14,553 nt of DNA, from assembly GCA_003560175.1 (NCBI GenBank), contig PWIZ01000069.1:1-14553 (forward strand), read 5' to 3'. Made by a program: the position numbers and the translations under genes. The notes under the pieces are model-generated. The model was not told the origin of the DNA. It did not search any database and saw only the letters and a program-made list of their open reading frames with translations. This document shows positions 1 through 8,641 of this stretch, one piece after another (positions within the stretch are counted from its first letter, which is position 1; each line of letters starts with the position of its first letter). The DNA is from Halomonas sp. (GTDB lineage Bacteria; Pseudomonadota; Gammaproteobacteria; Pseudomonadales; Halomonadaceae).

Positions 1-960
1 GGCTACGACTTCCCCGCCTATCGCGACGGCCTGGTGCGTCGTCTCGAAGTGCCGGACGGCCAGCCGGCGCGCATGCAGGCCTTCGTCTTCAACCTGCGTC
101 GCGACAGCTTCAGCGATCCCCGGGTGCGCGAGGCCCTCTCGCTGACCTTCGACTTCCCCTGGCTCAACGCCAATCTCTTCTACGATGCCTACCGGCGCAC
201 CGAGAGCTATTTCCAGAACTCCGAGATGGCCGCCAGCGGGCTCCCCGAGGGGGACGAACTGGCCCTGCTCGAGGGCTTTCGGGACGAGCTGCCCGAGCGG
301 CTGTTCCAGGAGCCGCTGCCCTTCGACCGCCCGCTTGATCTACGCGAGCGGCTGCGCCTGGCGCTGGACCTGCTGCGCGAGGCCGGCTACGAGGTGGAGG
401 GGGACCGCTTGGTCCACGGCGAGACGGGGCAACCGCTGACCGTCGAGGTGCTGTTGTTCGATACCGGCATGGAACGGGTCACCCAGCCCATGCTGCGCAA
501 CATGGCGCGCCTGGGCATCCGCGGCAGCATTCGCATCGTCGACATCAACCAGTACCTCAACCGCCTGCGCAGCTTCGACTTCGACATGACCGTCGCGCAG
601 TTTCCCCAATCGAACAACCCCGGCAACGAGCAGCGTGACTTCTGGACCAGCGCCGCCGCCGAGACGCCCCAGAGCCGCAACCTGATGGGCCTGGCCGACC
701 CGGTGGTGGACGACCTGGTGGATCGACTGATCCGTGCCGACAGCCGCGAAGCGCTCAACGTCACTGCCCGCGCCCTGGACCGGGTGCTGCTGTGGCACTT
801 CCCGATGATCCCCCACTACCATTCCGGCGAGACCCGCATCGCCATCTGGGACAAGTTCGGCTGGCCCGAACCCTTCCCGGCCTATGGCCTGGATCTCGCC
901 GCCTGGTGGGTGAATGCCGAACGGGAAGCCGAGATCAACCAGCGCCTGCGTCGCCGCTGA
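1..960 (+). CDS. yejA: YejA-like peptide-binding protein, 5' partial
   Basis: C-terminal 319 residues of a family 5 periplasmic extracellular solute-binding protein; the reading frame is open from base 1, so the start lies outside the window. The stretch [17 protein letters not shown] and the following [13 protein letters not shown] match the YejA/MppA-like branch that binds peptides for the YejBEF permease. The C-terminus ([18 protein letters not shown]) is also typical. Family members are about 600 residues, so roughly half is visible. It is followed after 34 bases by yejB on the same strand, and by yejE and yejF, the standard order of the operon. Family knowledge: in enteric bacteria YejABEF imports oligopeptides and the peptide antibiotic microcin C. 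The actual substrate here is not shown by the sequence. Confidence 0.9.
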   Translation, partial: GYDFPAYRDGLVRRLEVPDGQPARMQAFVFNLRRDSFSDPRVREALSLTFDFPWLNANLFYDAYRRTESYFQNSEMAASGLPEGDELALLEGFRDELPERLFQEPLPFDRPLDLRERLRLALDLLREAGYEVEGDRLVHGETGQPLTVEVLLFDTGMERVTQPMLRNMARLGIRGSIRIVDINQYLNRLRSFDFDMTVAQFPQSNNPGNEQRDFWTSAAAETPQSRNLMGLADPVVDDLVDRLIRADSREALNVTARALDRVLLWHFPMIPHYHSGETRIAIWDKFGWPEPFPAYGLDLAAWWVNAEREAEINQRLRRR

Positions 961-994
961 TGCCGCCCCGGAAACGAACAAGGAAGCTGCCCTC

Positions 995-2065
995 GTGAGT
1001 CGCTACATTCTGCGCCGCCTGCTGCTGATGATCCCCACCCTGATCGGGATCATGCTGCTCAACTTCATCATCGTACAGGCCGCCCCGGGCGGCCCCATCG
1101 ACCAGATGTTGGCCCGCTTCGAGGGCGCCGACGCCATGGCCAGCACGCGCCTCGAGGCCGGCGGCGAGGTGATGGTGCGCGACGAGTCCCGGGGGGCCCG
1201 CGGCATCGATCCGCGCTTCATCGAGCAGCTCGAGGCGCAGTTCGGCTTCGACCAGCCGGCCCACCTGCGCTTCCTGACCATGATGCGCGACTACGCCACT
1301 TTCGACTTCGGCAATAGCTTCTTCCGCGACCGACCGGTGGTGGAGCTGATGATCGAACGATTGCCGGTGTCGATCTCACTGGGGCTCTGGACCACCCTGC
1401 TGGTCTACCTGATCTCGATTCCGCTGGGCATCCGCAAGGCGCTCCACCACGGCTCCCGCTTCGACGTCTGGACCTCGGGGCTGGTGATCGTCGGCTACGC
1501 CATCCCGGGCTTCCTCTTCGCGATACTCTTGATCGTGCTGTTCGCCGGCGGCAGCTACTGGGACCTCTTCCCGCTGCGCGGGCTCACCTCGCCGGACTTC
1601 CACGAGCTCAGCACCTGGGGCAAGGTCAAGGACTACCTGTGGCATATCACCCTGCCGGTGGTGGCTATGACCATCGGCAGCTTCGCCACCCTGACCATGC
1701 TGACCAAGAACAGCTTCCTCGACGAGGTCCACAAGCAGTATGTGCTCACCGCCCGGGCCAAGGGGGCCAGTGACGGCGGGGTGCTCTACGGCCATGTGTT
1801 CCGCAACGCCATGCTGATCATCATCGCCGGCCTGCCAGGGGCCTTGATCGCCATCTTCTTCACCGGGTCGCTGCTGATCGAGGTGATCTTCTCCCTGGAG
1901 GGGCTGGGGCTGCTCGGCTTCGAGGCGGTGATGCAGCGCGACTACCCGGTGATCTTCGGCACCCTCTATCTGTACACGCTGATCGGCCTGCTGCTGAAGC
2001 TGGTCTCCGATCTGACCTATGTGTGGGTGGACCCGCGCATCGACTTCGAGACGAGGGAGTCCTGA
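995..2065 (+). CDS. yejB: Peptide ABC transporter permease YejB
   Basis: Inner-membrane permease of the binding-protein-dependent transport (DppB/OppB) family, 356 residues, close to the usual YejB length. I choose the GTG at 995 because it starts the canonical sequence [18 protein letters not shown], which forms the first membrane span at once, and is preceded by AAGGA about ten bases upstream. An in-frame start at 914 would lie inside yejA and add a polar leader. The long periplasmic segment after span 1 (residues about 30-110) is normal for the family. The EAA loop that contacts the ATPase is visible as [20 protein letters not shown]. It pairs with YejE to form the membrane channel. The TGA stop is four bases before the yejE start. 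Confidence 0.93.
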   Translation: MSRYILRRLLLMIPTLIGIMLLNFIIVQAAPGGPIDQMLARFEGADAMASTRLEAGGEVMVRDESRGARGIDPRFIEQLEAQFGFDQPAHLRFLTMMRDYATFDFGNSFFRDRPVVELMIERLPVSISLGLWTTLLVYLISIPLGIRKALHHGSRFDVWTSGLVIVGYAIPGFLFAILLIVLFAGGSYWDLFPLRGLTSPDFHELSTWGKVKDYLWHITLPVVAMTIGSFATLTMLTKNSFLDEVHKQYVLTARAKGASDGGVLYGHVFRNAMLIIIAGLPGALIAIFFTGSLLIEVIFSLEGLGLLGFEAVMQRDYPVIFGTLYLYTLIGLLLKLVSDLTYVWVDPRIDFETRES

Positions 2066-2069
2066 GCCG

Positions 2070-3194
2070 ATGACAACCTATTTCACGAGCTGGACGAACC
2101 GCCTCTCCCCCATTACCCGCCGGCGACTGGCGGTGTTCAAGGCCAACCGTCGCGCCCGGGTCTCGCTCTGGCTCTTCCTGGTCCTGTTCGTAGTGAGCAT
2201 CGGCGCCGAGCTGATCGCCAACGACAAGCCGCTGGTGATGCGCTACGACGGCCAGTGGTACGTGCCGCTGCTGGTGGACTACCCGGAGACCGAGTTCGGC
2301 GGCTTCCTGCCCACCACCGCCGACTACCACGACCCCTTCGTCCAGGGCCAGATCGCGGAGCACGGCTGGGCGCTGTGGCCGCCGATCCCCTTCTCCTACC
2401 AGACCCTGGACATGCAGATGATGCGGCCTTCGCCGGCGCCGCCGGACGCCCGCCACTGGCTGGGCACCGACGACCAGGGGCGCGACGTGCTGGCTCGGGT
2501 AATCTACGGCTTCCGGCTCTCGGTGGCCTTCGCCCTGGTGCTCACCGCCGGCTCGCTGGTGATGGGGGTGCTGGTGGGTGGCATCCAGGGCTACTTCGGC
2601 GGCAAGACCGATCTGATCGGCCAGCGCTTCACCGAGATCTGGTCGGGGCTGCCGGTGCTGTTTCTGCTCATCATCCTGGCCAGCTTCGTGCAGCCGGGCT
2701 TCTGGTGGCTGCTCGGCATCATGCTGCTGTTCTCCTGGCTGGGGCTGGTCGACGTGGTGCGCGCCGAGTTCCTGCGCGCCCGCAACCTGGAGTACGTGCG
2801 CGCCGCCCGGGCCATGGGGCTGCCGCCGCGGCTGATCATGTGGCGACACGTGCTGCCCAACGCCATGGTGGCCACCCTCACCTTCGTGCCCTTCCTCTTC
2901 ACTGGCGCCATCACCACTCTGACCGCCCTGGACTTTCTGGGCTTCGGCCTGCCCCCCGGCTCGCCGTCCCTGGGCGAGCTGGTCGCCCAGGGCAAGAACA
3001 ACCTCCACGCCCCCTGGCTCGGCATCACCGCCTTCGTCAGCCTGTCGCTGATGCTATCGCTGCTGGTGTTCATCGGCGAGGGGCTGCGCGACGCCTTCGA
3101 CCCCCGCCACGTTCGCCACGCCGCCACCCCCGTGCCCGCGGCACCCGGGTCCGCCGGGCCCCAGGCCGCCGCCAGGAGCCAGTCCGATGCCTGA
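2070..3194 (+). CDS. yejE: Peptide ABC transporter permease YejE
   Basis: Second inner-membrane permease of the importer (DppC/OppC family), 374 residues, somewhat longer than the enteric YejE because of an alanine/proline-rich C-terminal tail. The ATG at 2070 is chosen because GAGGGAG lies ten bases upstream and the protein begins with the family's charged leader ending in LAVFKANRRARVSLW before span 1. The extended periplasmic loop (residues about 45-135), rich in aromatic residues and proline, is a YejE feature. The motif WLGTDDQGRDVLARVIYGFR precedes the transmembrane core. The EAA loop reads ARNLEYVRAARAMGLPPR. The gene overlaps yejF by eight bases (ATGCCTGA), implying translational coupling. 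Confidence 0.93.
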   Translation: MTTYFTSWTNRLSPITRRRLAVFKANRRARVSLWLFLVLFVVSIGAELIANDKPLVMRYDGQWYVPLLVDYPETEFGGFLPTTADYHDPFVQGQIAEHGWALWPPIPFSYQTLDMQMMRPSPAPPDARHWLGTDDQGRDVLARVIYGFRLSVAFALVLTAGSLVMGVLVGGIQGYFGGKTDLIGQRFTEIWSGLPVLFLLIILASFVQPGFWWLLGIMLLFSWLGLVDVVRAEFLRARNLEYVRAARAMGLPPRLIMWRHVLPNAMVATLTFVPFLFTGAITTLTALDFLGFGLPPGSPSLGELVAQGKNNLHAPWLGITAFVSLSLMLSLLVFIGEGLRDAFDPRHVRHAATPVPAAPGSAGPQAAARSQSDA

Positions 3195-4791
3195 ACCCGC
3201 CTCCCGCTCCCCGCTGCTGCGCCTCGAAGACTTCTCGGTGGCCTTCGACGGCGTCACCGTGCTGGACCGCCTCTCCCTCACCGTGGCCCCCGGCGAAACC
3301 CTGGCGCTGGTGGGCGAATCCGGCTCCGGCAAGTCGGTCTCGGCACTGGGCGCCATGGACCTGCTGCCGGGCAATGCCGCCGTCAGCGGTGCTCGCTGGC
3401 TGGGCGACACCGACCTATCCCGGCTGCGACGACGCGACTGGCAGGGGGTGCGCGGCGGCCGGGTGGGCTTCATCTTCCAGGAGCCGATGACGTCGCTAAA
3501 CCCGCTCCACACCGTGGGCAAGCAGATCGGCGAGACCCTGCGCCTGCACCAGGGGCTCAGCGGTCGCGGGGCACGCGCCCGGATCATCGAACTGCTGGCC
3601 CAGGTCAAGCTGCAGCGCCCCGAGGAGCTGATCGACGTCTGGCCCCATCAGCTTTCCGGCGGCCAGCGCCAGCGGGTGATGATCGCCATGGCGATTGCCA
3701 ACGACCCGGCGCTGCTGATCGCCGATGAGCCCACCACGGCGCTGGACGTCACCGTACAGCAGGAGATCCTGGCCCTGCTCGCCGAACTGCGCGACCGCCA
3801 TGGTATGGGCATGCTGTTCATCACCCACGACCTCAATCTGGTGCGCCGCCACGCCGACCGGGTCTGCGTGCTCTACCAGGGCCGCGAGCAGGAGACCGGC
3901 CCGGTGGAGCGGGTCTTCGACGCACCGTCCAGCCCCTACACCCGGACCCTGCTCGACGCCGAGCCGGAGGGCCGGCCGGTGGCGGTGCCGCGGGGGGCGC
4001 CGCTGCTCCAGGCCCGCGGCCTCGGGGTGAGCTTCCAGCGCCCCAAGAAGCTCTTCATGAAGCGCCCGCCGGCGTTTGAGGCGGTCATGCCGCTGGACCT
4101 TACCCTGGCCCCCGGTGAGACCCTGGGCATCGTCGGCGAATCCGGCTCCGGCAAGACCACATTGGCCCTGGCGCTGCTGCGCCTGACCCAGAGCCACGGC
4201 GAGATCACCTTCGGCGACACTCGTCTGGACACCCTGAGCGGCGGCGCCCTGCGCCGGCTGCGCCACCGGGTGCAGATCGTCTTCCAGGACCCCTTCGGGT
4301 CGCTCTCGCCCAGGCTTCCCGTCTCGGAGATCGTCAGCGAGGGGCTGCGCTTTCATCAGCCGACACTCACGGAGGTCGAGGTGGCTCGCCGGGTGGCCGA
4401 GACCCTGGCCGAGGTTGGGCTTCCCGCCGACTGCGCCGACCGCTATCCCCACGAGTTCTCCGGCGGCCAGCGCCAGCGCATCGCCGTGGCCCGAGCGATC
4501 ATCCTTGAGCCGGAGCTCATCGTGCTCGACGAGCCCACCTCGGCGCTGGACCGCACCGTCCAGAAGCAGCTGGTGGCGCTGTTGCGCGACCTCCAGGCCC
4601 GCCGCGGCCTGAGCTACCTGTTCATCAGCCACGACCTGGCCGTGGTGCGCGCCATGGCCCACCGCATCATGGTGCTCAAGGAGGGGGAAGTAGTGGAGAG
4701 TGGCGACTGCCTTGACGTACTGGAGAACCCCAGGAGCGACTACACCCGCGCACTGGTGGCCGCAGCGGGGCTTGCACAGCGGCTGGAATAG
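3187..4791 (+). CDS. yejF: Tandem-domain peptide ABC transporter ATPase YejF
   Basis: Cytoplasmic ATPase that powers the YejBE channel; 534 residues with two complete nucleotide-binding domains fused, as in all YejF proteins. Domain 1: Walker A GESGSGKS (43-50), signature LSGGQRQR (156-163), Walker B LLIADEP (176-182), switch His214. Domain 2: Walker A GESGSGKT (317-324), signature FSGGQRQR (424-431), Walker B with D448 and E449, switch His482. The linker after domain 1 carries the usual oligopeptide-transporter extension ([16 protein letters not shown]); the domain-2 counterpart is [13 protein letters not shown]. All catalytic residues are present, so the protein should be active. The start has AGGAG at 3174-3178, eight bases upstream, and overlaps the end of yejE. 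It is the last gene of the operon. Confidence 0.95.
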   Translation: MPEPASRSPLLRLEDFSVAFDGVTVLDRLSLTVAPGETLALVGESGSGKSVSALGAMDLLPGNAAVSGARWLGDTDLSRLRRRDWQGVRGGRVGFIFQEPMTSLNPLHTVGKQIGETLRLHQGLSGRGARARIIELLAQVKLQRPEELIDVWPHQLSGGQRQRVMIAMAIANDPALLIADEPTTALDVTVQQEILALLAELRDRHGMGMLFITHDLNLVRRHADRVCVLYQGREQETGPVERVFDAPSSPYTRTLLDAEPEGRPVAVPRGAPLLQARGLGVSFQRPKKLFMKRPPAFEAVMPLDLTLAPGETLGIVGESGSGKTTLALALLRLTQSHGEITFGDTRLDTLSGGALRRLRHRVQIVFQDPFGSLSPRLPVSEIVSEGLRFHQPTLTEVEVARRVAETLAEVGLPADCADRYPHEFSGGQRQRIAVARAIILEPELIVLDEPTSALDRTVQKQLVALLRDLQARRGLSYLFISHDLAVVRAMAHRIMVLKEGEVVESGDCLDVLENPRSDYTRALVAAAGLAQRLE

Positions 4792-4837
4792 CCAGCCCGG
4801 ACTCCCTGGCCAGCCCTGATCCCGCGTGACTACTCCC

Positions 4838-4887
4838 CGCCCTGACGGGCGAGGCTTCCTACTTTGCACGCCGCTGCCAGCGGTGTG
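4838..4887 (+). terminator. Candidate terminator hairpins after yejF
   Basis: Two small hairpins lie in the 247-base gap after yejF. The first pairs CGCCC (4838-4842) with GGGCG (4847-4851) and is followed by a pyrimidine-rich, modestly T-rich run. The second pairs CACGCCGCT (4867-4875) with AGCGGTGTG (4879-4887), allowing one G-T pair. Neither has a strong poly-T tail, so intrinsic termination is only a possibility. Confidence 0.35.
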
Positions 4888-4970
4888 CTGGATTTAGACG
4901 GCCCCATGACTGCCCTTCGAGGCTGCAACGTCTATGTCTCGGCTGCGGTGCCGGCTGACCGAGTAGTGTC

Positions 4971-4976
4971 TATACT
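4971..4976 (+). promoter_or_regulatory. Possible -10 box for the secreted protein gene
   Basis: TATACT is a good sigma-70 -10 match, 63 bases before the chosen ATG at 5039. No convincing -35 box stands about 17 bases upstream (GTGCCG), so the call is tentative. A separate promoter is plausible because the gene is 247 bases from yejF and differs in codon use. Confidence 0.25.
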
Positions 4977-5038
4977 CCGCGAAAAGGCCACGAGTGCTAT
5001 GCCGCATCTTGCTGCCTACGGACTCCAGGAGAGATGCA

Positions 5039-5722
5039 ATGTACCGTTCTTACGCTCGAGCCATACTGATCGGCGTTGCCCTCTCCACCGCCGGAGCCAC
5101 CATCGCGGAGACGTCGGCATCTACGGTTCAAGAGATTGAGGCTGCGGAGCTTTTTCCTCTTGCTCCCGGTGAAAGCATGTTCGAGGTGGTGGACGGAGAC
5201 GGAGAGGGACGGCGGGTAGTGCTGGAACTCATTGCCGCAGATGGTGAAGGCCGATGGGAAGTTCGGTTTGGCGACTACAACATCCTTCATCTTTCCGAGC
5301 TCCCGGATGGAGGCGTGCTGCTCACCGGCCTGGATGTGCTGACGCAAGGTCAGACCGTGCTGTACGAACCGCCCGTGGTGCTGCTACCCGGCAGGATAGT
5401 GCCCGACCGGACATGGAGCGCCTCTGGTAGAGCTACGGTCGTTAACAGAGAGACACAAGAGGTCGAACACACGGGTGAATACCAGCACCGAGTCATGCCA
5501 ATCACTCGAGAGCGGTACGCGACTCCGGCGGGTGATTACGATGGGTTCCTGGTGCCGATCGAGCAGACCATCGATCTTGAGGCTCAGGCGGTGATTCGGT
5601 TGTGGCTCGACCTCGGTTTCTTCCCCGGCAAAGGCCTAGTGAAACGTTCGATGAAGTTCGTCGTCGACAAACCCTTGTGGTTCGGCTCGACCACACGGCG
5701 CACAGCAGAGCTCACCCGTTAG
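5039..5722 (+). CDS. Secreted protein of unknown function
   Basis: 227 residues. The ATG at 5039 is favoured over the upstream ATG at 4994 because AGGAGAG (5027-5033) lies five bases before it and the protein then begins with a clear signal peptide: a positively charged start (MYRSYAR), a hydrophobic core (AILIGVALSTAGA) and a likely cleavage after TIA at residue 23. The mature part looks beta-rich: alternating hydrophobic residues, many Gly/Asp turns (VVDGDGEGRR, DGGVLLTGLD) and the segment TPAGDYDGFLVPIE followed by GFFPGKGLVKR. That order resembles small periplasmic or outer-membrane beta-sheet domains with an AGTF-type turn and a G-G-LVKR ending, but I do not recognise the family. No cysteines, catalytic motif or lipobox are seen. 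It is monocistronic between yejF and the convergent ligase-like gene. Confidence 0.8.
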   Translation: MYRSYARAILIGVALSTAGATIAETSASTVQEIEAAELFPLAPGESMFEVVDGDGEGRRVVLELIAADGEGRWEVRFGDYNILHLSELPDGGVLLTGLDVLTQGQTVLYEPPVVLLPGRIVPDRTWSASGRATVVNRETQEVEHTGEYQHRVMPITRERYATPAGDYDGFLVPIEQTIDLEAQAVIRLWLDLGFFPGKGLVKRSMKFVVDKPLWFGSTTRRTAELTR

Positions 5723-5725
5723 GGC

Positions 5726-5785
5726 CAGGTCTTGGGAGATCAGGCAGGGATTACGCAACGCGCTCGCAACCGTGGGCAAGACCTG
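5726..5785. repeat. Inverted repeat between convergent genes
   Basis: CAGGTCTTG (5726-5734) and CAAGACCTG (5777-5785) are perfect 9-base inverted arms around a 42-base loop, placed just after the stop of the secreted protein gene and 45 bases before the end of the convergent ligase-like gene. It may form part of a bidirectional transcription end, but there is no T-run. Confidence 0.4.
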
Positions 5786-5829
5786 AATGCTCAGTGCGCA
5801 TTGGTAACGTCTGTCACCGGAGTGGCGCC

Positions 5830-7098
5830 TTACCTGACGAGGTTGGAAGGCAAGGCCTTAGGTCTATACCGAGCTTCGCAGGCCAGTAACACCGCCAGCC
5901 AGCCTCCATACACGACGATGCCGATCGGGTAGGCGAAGAAGGCGTAGCTCAACCCGAAGTCGATGAAGGTCACCGGCAGCAGCAGCCCGGCCACCGCCAG
6001 GCTGCGCGTTCCGGGGTCGGTGGCGACCAGGCGGGGCGTGAAAACCCAGAGCGGCAGCAGATAGAGCGCCAGCACAGCCAGCAGGGCCGGCAGGCCACGC
6101 CGCACCCAGGCGTCGAGCAGATCGTTGTGGGCATGCCAGTAGCGGTCCAGGCCGGGCACTACCCTGCCCTGCTCCACCAACTCGCCCATGGCGTCGCGAT
6201 AGCCGCCGTGACCGAGACCCATCCAGGGGGAGTGGGGGATCAGCAGCAGCGCTCCGCGATACATCTCCATCCGCGTCCCGACGGAGCCGTTTGGCTCACC
6301 GGCCAGATAGTCCGTCGCCTCCTCCATGGCCACGCCCACCCGCTTCTGCACCCCGCTCTGGGGCGCCAGGTAGAGGCCCGCCAGCACCAGCGCCACCGCA
6401 CTCACCGTCAGCCAACGCCAGCGTGCCGGCCAGCTGCGCAGGTAGGCGCGATAGAAGACCAGGGTGGCGAGTGGCAGCGCCAGCCAACCGCCGCGGGTAC
6501 CCGACAGCGCCGAGGCGATCAGGCCGCCCACCGCACCCAGCAGCAGCGCCACAAGCCAGCGTCGACGGCAGCTCTGTTGCCACGCCCACCCCAGGCCGGC
6601 CAGGCAGAGCAGTCCGGTCAGCAGGGCCAGATTGCCGAACAAGATGGCATTCACCTCACCATGACCGTTGGCTCGGCTGGCACCGGCAACGCCCGCCTGC
6701 CACAGCGCCCAGAGTCCGCAGCCACCCCCGGCCAGCGCGAGGCCACCCCACCACCAGGCCATCGGTGGGCGGAGCAACGTTGCCGCCGGCACCATGGCGG
6801 CAGCCAACAGGGCGGCCCCTGCCGTCGGCCAGGCCAGCCCCATTTCACCGTGCCATAGGCCGGTCGCCAGGTCCGCTGCGCCGACGCTCAGCAGCGCGGC
6901 CACGGCCAACCCCTGGGGCCACGTACACTCGATCGGCGCAGGGCGATGTGCCCAGCCCAGGCCGGCGACCAGAAGCAAGGCCAGCGGCGCCAGCCAGTAC
7001 CCCTGGGGCAGCAGCAGCGGCCCGACTACAAGCAGCATCAGGACAAGGGCGCGCGCACCCGACCACTCCATAACAAGGGGCAAGGCTTTCCACTCCAT
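5830..7098 (-). CDS. O-antigen ligase/polymerase (Wzy_C) family membrane protein
   Basis: About 422 residues, almost entirely hydrophobic with about ten to twelve membrane spans. The family hallmark is present: SGTRGGWLALP near residues 198-208, and a large periplasmic loop containing GTRMEMYRGALLLIPHSP, then GLGHGGYRDAM and YWHAHNDLLDAWVRRGLPALL near 320-340. This HAHN-x-LLD-x-x-x-RRG arrangement is typical of WaaL-type ligases and related polymerases, which transfer undecaprenyl-diphosphate-linked glycans in the inner membrane. The start is uncertain: ATG 7098 is used; a TTG at 7107 and an ATG at 7071 are alternatives, and none has a convincing ribosome binding site. No glycosyltransferases lie nearby, so ligase, O-antigen polymerase or protein O-oligosaccharyltransferase cannot be separated. 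Confidence 0.8.
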   Translation of the reverse strand: MEWKALPLVMEWSGARALVLMLLVVGPLLLPQGYWLAPLALLLVAGLGWAHRPAPIECTWPQGLAVAALLSVGAADLATGLWHGEMGLAWPTAGAALLAAAMVPAATLLRPPMAWWWGGLALAGGGCGLWALWQAGVAGASRANGHGEVNAILFGNLALLTGLLCLAGLGWAWQQSCRRRWLVALLLGAVGGLIASALSGTRGGWLALPLATLVFYRAYLRSWPARWRWLTVSAVALVLAGLYLAPQSGVQKRVGVAMEEATDYLAGEPNGSVGTRMEMYRGALLLIPHSPWMGLGHGGYRDAMGELVEQGRVVPGLDRYWHAHNDLLDAWVRRGLPALLAVLALYLLPLWVFTPRLVATDPGTRSLAVAGLLLPVTFIDFGLSYAFFAYPIGIVVYGGWLAVLLACEARYRPKALPSNLVR

Positions 7099-7155
7099 GG
7101 GGGCCAATGTTTGTCTCGAGGATGACAGGGCTGGGCATCGTACCTGCCCCTCGCC

Positions 7156-7194
7156 TCAATATCACCCGGCAAGAGTGGCGCCGAGTGATATTGA
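7156..7194. repeat. Strong 39-base hairpin/inverted repeat
   Basis: TCAATATCAC (7156-7165) and GTGATATTGA (7185-7194) are perfect arms. Inside, after one mismatch, CGGC (7167-7170) pairs with GCCG (7180-7183), leaving a 9-base loop. It lies between the divergent ligase-like gene and the solute-binding protein remnant. It could be an operator, an attenuator-like hairpin or the end of a deleted upstream gene. The arms are AT-rich, which is unusual against the local base composition. Confidence 0.6.
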
Positions 7195-7203
7195 TACTCC
7201 CTC

Positions 7204-8190
7204 GGCTGCCGAACACTCGTCGTGGTCATGGGCAGTACCATCAATAGTCTCGACATCCATCGCAGTGGGACCAACCGCCCCAGCTATCAGGTCGCGGCGA
7301 ACTGCTACGACCGCTTGCTCACCTTCGGCACCAAGACGCTGGAGGATGGCTCGTTGAGCTATGACTACGACAACCTCAAGGGCGAGCTGGCCGAGACATG
7401 GGAGGTCTCTGAGGATGGCCGCACCCTGACCTTTACCCTGCGAGAGGCCACCTTCTGGGACGGCCGCCCCGTCACCGCTCAGGATGTAAAGTGGTCGTTC
7501 GACCGCGCCGTGACCCTGGGCGGCTTCCCCACGACCCAGATGGCCGCCGGCTCCACCACCAGCCCGTAGCAGCTCGAGGCCGTCGATGAGAGGACCTTCC
7601 GCATCACCCTGCCCCACGCCTCCAAGCTGACCCTGCCCAACCTCACCACGCCGATTGCCATCTTCATCAATTCCGAGCTTGCCCTCGAGCACGCCACCGA
7701 TGACGTGCCCCCCCCGCGATGCCATGGAGCTGGACGCGCACCCCGACGTGGCGGTGGTCAGCACGCCGATCGAGAACTGCCTCCACGTGCTGTGCCCCAA
7801 CCTTCAGTTCGAGCCCTTTCAGGACGTGCGGGTCCGCCAGCCCATCGCCTGGGCCATTCCCTACGAGGCCATCATGCAGAACGCCGCCTACGGCCGCGGC
7901 GTCCCATGTGGGGCGGTGACAACAGCACCCCGGATGATATCCAGAGGCCCCAACCGTTCCCCCTAACACACCAACCTGGACAGGGCGCGCGCCCTGATGG
8001 CCGAGTCTGACTACCCCGATGGCTTCGAGGTGCCGCTCTCCTTCGACCTGGGCCAGGCCGACTGGGCCGAATCCACCGCCCTGCTGATCCAGGAAGCCCT
8101 GGGCCGGATCGGCATCACCGTGACCCTGGACCGAATTCCCGGCGCCAACTGGCGAACCCGCGCTCTGGTCGACAAGCAGCTGCCGCTGCC
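7204..8190 (+). pseudogene. Decayed family 5 peptide-binding protein gene
   Basis: Remnant of a periplasmic dipeptide/oligopeptide-binding protein, different from the YejA gene at the window start. The mature N-terminus is recognisable (TLVVVMG, then INSLDIHRSGTNRPSY, NCYDRLLTFG, TFWDGRPVTAQDVKWSFDRA). The signal peptide is absent, and a one-base slip separates SAAE from TLVVVMG near 7212. A TAG at 7567-7569 interrupts the frame where a glutamate is expected (SP-stop-QLEAVDERTF). Homology then runs to HATDD near 7700, where a large segment is missing. It resumes in another frame with DAMELDAHPDVAVVSTPIEN. Two further one-base shifts occur near 7904 (GVP to MWGGDNSTPDD) and near 7965 (before TNLDRARALM). 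The final piece ends near DKQLPL at about 8188. It cannot make a working binding protein. Confidence 0.85.
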
Positions 8191-8191
8191 C

Positions 8192-8545
8192 CTGGATGAT
8201 CCACGGCGGGTTATCCCTTCCCCGCGACCCGCCGGACCACCGCTGCTGGAGATGGAGCAGCTGGTCAAGACGTTCGGCAAAGCGGATGGTGCCGATGCCG
8301 TGCGTGCCGTCGATAGCCTCAGCTTCACGGTGCACGAGGGCGAGAGCCTGAATCCCCGCTGGAGTGCCAGGCGCTCGATCGCCGACCCGCTGATGCGACT
8401 GGGCAAGCTGTCACGTCACGATCGCTACCGGCACGTGGAGGAACTCGCCGAACGGGTCGGGCTGCCGGGCGATCTGCTCGACCGTTTCCCGCACCAGCTC
8501 TCGGGGGGCCAGAAGGCACGCGTGGGGATCGCCCGGGCCATCGCC
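8192..8545 (+). pseudogene. ABC transporter ATPase remnant (OppF/DppF type)
   Basis: Two parts of an oligopeptide-transporter ATPase joined in frame. The N-terminal part reads LLEMEQLVKTFGK and ends at LSFTVHEGESL. The next residues are NPRWSARRSIADPLMRLGKL, which normally follow the Q-loop. Walker A and the Q-loop are therefore deleted between 8350 and 8351. The signature [19 protein letters not shown] is retained near 8494-8545, but the gene stops there, so Walker B and the switch histidine are missing. It cannot bind or hydrolyse ATP normally. The permeases that should sit between the binding protein and the ATPase are absent. Confidence 0.85.
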
Positions 8546-8641
8546 GAGCGCTTCGACGTCTCGTGCACGCCGGTGCGCGAGATGGTCGCGCACCTGGCGG
8601 CCATGGGGCTGGTAATCAGACGCCCCAACCGCGGCAGCGCC
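8540..8641 (+). pseudogene. GntR-family regulator fragment
   Basis: About 34 codons matching the recognition helix and wing of GntR regulators: IAERFDVSCTPVREMV, then HLAAMGLVIRRPNRGS. The family norm is VSRTPVREAL, so the first arginine is replaced by cysteine here. The first helix of the winged-helix domain and the whole ligand-binding domain are gone. It is joined in frame to the ATPase before it and the gamma-glutamyltransferase after it. It probably derives from the local regulator of the dead peptide locus (inference). Confidence 0.75.

Noticed and set aside
914..994. Upstream in-frame start for yejB
   Set aside because: It would lie within yejA and add a polar 27-residue leader before the normal YejB N-terminus; the GTG at 995 has a ribosome binding site.
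1860..3008. Long minus-strand open frame (382 codons) opposite yejB/yejE
   Set aside because: Its protein is rich in His, Gln, Gly and Arg without domain structure, as expected for the antisense of G+C-rich transporter genes; both plus-strand genes are clear.
3496..4869. Minus-strand open frame (457 codons) opposite yejF
   Set aside because: Antisense shadow of an ATPase with all motifs intact; low-complexity product.
4864..5139. Plus-strand open frame overlapping the secreted protein start
   Set aside because: No ribosome binding site or recognisable protein; it overlaps a gene with a good start signal and signal peptide.
6127..7073. Plus-strand frames opposite the ligase-like gene
   Set aside because: Proline-, arginine- and alanine-rich composition typical of antisense shadows; the minus-strand membrane protein has recognisable motifs.
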